In this document: positions 61,006 through 64,000 of the stretch, piece after piece
Numbering within the stretch: position 1 is the first letter of the stretch
How the letters are laid out: each line of letters opens with the position of its first letter
Origin: Batrachochytrium dendrobatidis JAM81
Lineage: Eukaryota > Chytridiomycota > Chytridiomycetes > Rhizophydiales
Reading direction: 5' to 3'
DNA: 64,000 nt
NCBI RefSeq assembly: GCF_000203795.2
Contig: NW_006281103.1
Location: 519,682 to 583,681 of the forward strand
Notes under the pieces: generated by a model
The model's database searches: none
What the model was told of the DNA's origin: nothing
Seen by the model: only the letters and a program-made list of their open reading frames with translations
Position numbers and translations under genes: made by a program

Positions 61006-64000
61006 TCAATTGCATATCATTTCTTGTGTTGCTTTTTGAGATCTTGCAGATGCTTCAGTGGTATGAAAATCCAATGGTTGGCTTGAAAGTGCATTGGAAA
61101 ACATGAACCAATGTCCTATATGCTGGCTTGACGTGGCATCACAGCCAGCTAATACTCGAATACTTTCAAACCAAAAGATTAACACATTGACACGATAATG
61201 ATTGAAAACCAGATCTATTCACGGCAAAAATGCTTACCCTATAATCGCATGACAACCTGGACAGGTTCCATGAGCATACGCGAGTCCATCTACTTGACAC
61301 CAATACGCATTTAACGAATCACTCGCCATTACGGAAAATGGAATATCCATATCAGCATCGTCTCCCACTGCAAAAATTTGTGATCCTTGTGCATGCCGAA
61401 GTGCATAACTGAGCTCTGTAGTGATGCTGTGGGCTTTGGAAGCATTAACAATATATGATCCACATCCAATACAAGATAAAGTAACTAGAGGTGAAGACTG
61501 CGTAGTTTCAGTTTCTGGCGACGCAAGTGGAACATAGTTGCATGGATTATTCCAAGTTGTATCTGGTATGGCAATGTCGGATTGTATTTTGAGTTTTTCT
61601 GGACTTTGTTCTGCTGCTGCTGCAGGTGTTTGATTTGGCGTGGCTTGCAACGACACTTGGGATTCCTGTTTAACCTTGGATCCAAATGAATATTTAGACA
61701 GGTCAATTGCTTTTTTGATCCCGCCAAGCGTTGCTGTATCATTTTGAGAATGCAGCGCTTGGTTATTGTCTAACCATACTTCAGATGTATTTGTCTGCAC
61801 AATAGATACCACGCACAATATTGGTTAGTAACGGTCAAAACATGAGTTGTTATGCGTGACAATATCCAATCAAGCATGATTACCCAATTCAAAATGTTGA
61901 TTTCAGTATTAGATGATTTTGGAATAATTGGATTTTCAATTGTACCCTTCAACGAATCCAATGTACCAGCTGTATTGAAATCTGTGTCTAGACCCAGATC
62001 AGTTTGTGGCTCATCTACCTTGCATATCTGCTCCTGTTCAACTTGATACTCCTCACGTTTCTTTTTTTCATCTGGAATGTGAGCCTCTAGCTGAAGTTTC
62101 AACTCGAACTCAGCCTTAATACGATAGTCGAAAAACGATTTCAAAACCGCCTCTGCTTCTTGAAGAGTTTTCCATTGCCTGATTTTCGTGCGCATCCATT
62201 TAGATAGATTAGATGTACATCTGGATTGTGAAAATCTTTCATCAAGCAGAATAATGGCACCCCAGTCGTTTCGATGTCGGATGCATCTTCCTAATGCTTG
62301 ATTAAGGGCACGATATGCCTGCATAGAATACCTGAGATTGCATCAATGTTTGCTTCGGTAAGTAAACCATTACAGTCATGCCATACAAAAGATGTTCAAA
62401 CATAACAATACCATTCACTGCCAGTCAAAAGACCTCGTGATGATGCACGCTGAGTATTATAGTCTCTTTTTTGAAGTACTTTAATGTCTTTGATATTTGG
62501 AAAGGGCAGTCCAACGCAAATAACACCGCGAGCCCGATGATCTACAGATGATGTACGACGTAATGATCAACACCCGCGATTGTTTAAAACAATTGTAAAT
62601 TACAATCAAAAACTAGACTTCTTACCAGAAAAATCAATCCCTTCGCTCATCTATTTAAATCAAGTTGAGCGTGTCAACACAAAGCTGTAATACCTTGCAA
62701 CAAAAGTACCATACTTTACCTTTCCACGATATACACAAAACAAGATTGCACCTGATTCTGTAGAACTGATAGAATCGTATTTAGCCATTAAATTCTCAAG
62801 TTCTTTTTTGGCATTGGCTCTGGGTTCTGTAAAAATATATTTTGTTTTCCCAAGTCTTTGTTCGAGCCCAGTCTGCCTCCATCTATCCATCAACTTATCT
62901 AACCACCTATATAATAGGTTAAACATGATGTAGTAAATAATTGAATAATTACTGTAGCCCATTTCAAAGCTGTCCAAGTCTGCCCATAATGCACATACAT
63001 ATAACTAGGCAAAAACACCAGTAGTCCTTGAGGAATGAGATTTGCTAGTCGCGCAATTGAGAGACCCAATTGGTCTTGATAATCAAATGTTTCAAACGAT
63101 TTGTATACTCCAACTAGAGGCATATTGTTGGCCCCAGATGGCAGACTTCCAATACAAAGCTGGTCATCTTTAATGATGTGTGGTGCTTCAAGAGTGTGGG
63201 CAAATTTCACCCCTAATTCACGAGAAAATGAGCTAATCGGACTCATTGTACCACTATGTGCAACAAAAAGCGTGAGCTGAGCGTATAATAGCAAATGTGT
63301 AGATTAGATAGTAGACTAGTCTAAAATAATCAAATACCTTGTTAAAATAATCGATTTCGTCATTGATTCAATATGCTTAAAAATGACAGCTGGGTTCATA
63401 CACCAAAATGAAAAAGTATAAACCCATGGCAGCGAGTCTAAAATATTGGTCAAAGTGTTACCAAACTAGCCCTATCAACACAAGACACAATGCAATCAAG
63501 ACATATATTTCCAGATTCAAATCGTTCAGCACTCAGCGACAATACCTTTAACTCGAGACTCATTTTCGGACTTGGTAAGCACCATGCGATAATCTAAACC
63601 AAAACCATTGGTTAGTATTTAGAAATCAACACAGCATTTTCAACAAGTCAGTACAAAATAGAGGCTCACCATTGATAAAATCAGGATCAAATGAAAATAA
63701 AAACCTCAGTATCATCACAAGACCTAAACAACCAACAAATGAGTGATGAACATTATTTCATAATGTAAAAAATAAATTTGTTTACCTCCTATTAGTTGTA
63801 GAGATCTCTGACTCGGATATTCACGTTTTAATAATTTGAATTTGTCAGACGAACCCATAGTTTCCTGAATAGTCGCATATGCTTGAGTAATCATCGGTAT
63901 ACTGATGATAACCAATCGTACTTTTTAATTAGTAAACCAAATAGACTTGCTACATTCGTATGATTGATCAAATCAGCTAAACATACCTCCCAGGTAATAT
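61006..64000 (-). CDS. BRIP1: FANCJ/BRIP1-type DNA helicase, 5' partial
   Basis: The gene runs off the right end of the window, so the Walker A and Fe-S region are outside. Visible exons align in order with BRIP1: [101 protein letters not shown]; a CVYRGKVSEGIDFS-type motif V; and [20 protein letters not shown] (motif VI). The last two exons add a module with CIGC and, about 75 residues on, CPGC, followed after an intron (donor at 61237, acceptor before 61162) by [20 protein letters not shown] and a stop at 61006. Family role: 5'-3' helicase in crosslink repair and G4 unwinding. Confidence 0.88.

Overview
This is a nuclear window from a fungus, most likely a chytrid or another early-diverging lineage. 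Genes are split by many short introns (mostly about 50-110 nt) with GT-AG borders, and base composition is AT-rich. It carries a division-1-type chitin synthase and an LCL3-type nuclease, which point to fungi. It also carries genes that yeasts have lost: a FANCJ/BRIP1 helicase, a ZZZ3-like ZZ/SANT protein, a RIC8 G-alpha exchange factor and a probable augmin HAUS5 subunit. The lineage assignment is inference; no rRNA marker is present.

Layout. 1-2.2 kb: 3' part of a GRAM-VASt sterol-transfer protein (+). 2.6-3.2 kb: a full terminal-inverted-repeat element. 3.5-5.0 kb: a PPR-like mitochondrial protein. 5.9 kb: tRNA-Glu(UUC). 6.1-12.4 kb: APC1, six exons (+). 12.5-18.9 kb: SAC3/GANP mRNA-export factor, 15 exons (-), divergent from a HAUS5-like coiled-coil gene (19.0-22.1 kb). 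22.4-27.1 kb: a kinase/pseudokinase fused to plant-type leucine-rich repeats. 27.6-29.7 kb: RIC8. 29.8-31.9 kb: unknown protein. 32.0-36.0 kb: large disordered protein with a C-terminal membrane segment. 37.5-40.6 kb: chitin synthase. 40.8-41.8 kb: LCL3-like nuclease (-). 42.4-43.1 kb: FAM210/DUF1279 protein (-). 43.7-47.4 kb: beta-adaptin (-). 47.9-49.5 kb: WDR89 (-). 49.6-50.2 kb: a 73-residue protein in four exons. 50.7-52.1 kb: Qa-SNARE. 52.2-54.5 kb: cytosolic HSP90, with an apparent one-base insertion. 54.6-55.6 kb: uracil phosphoribosyltransferase (-). 55.7-56.6 kb: DTW-domain tRNA-modifying protein. 56.8-58.9 kb: ZZZ3-like. 59.0-60.4 kb: dihydroorotase (-). 61.0-64.0 kb: FANCJ/BRIP1 helicase (-), 5' end outside the window.

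Most genes are unrelated housekeeping genes packed close together. Loose functional links are trafficking (beta-adaptin, Qa-SNARE, sterol transfer), pyrimidine supply (UPRT salvage, dihydroorotase de novo) and mitosis (APC1, augmin). 

The most unusual material is (a) a family of non-coding elements of about 285-540 bp with related terminal inverted repeats, found six times plus two fragments, between genes and once inside a chitin synthase intron; (b) a kinase-LRR fusion whose kinase lacks the beta-3 lysine and whose LRRs are each on their own exon in the same phase; and (c) a FANCJ helicase with an added C-terminal CxxC...CxxC module. All splice borders were read by eye from GT/AG signals, phase and family similarity, so individual junctions may be off by a few bases.
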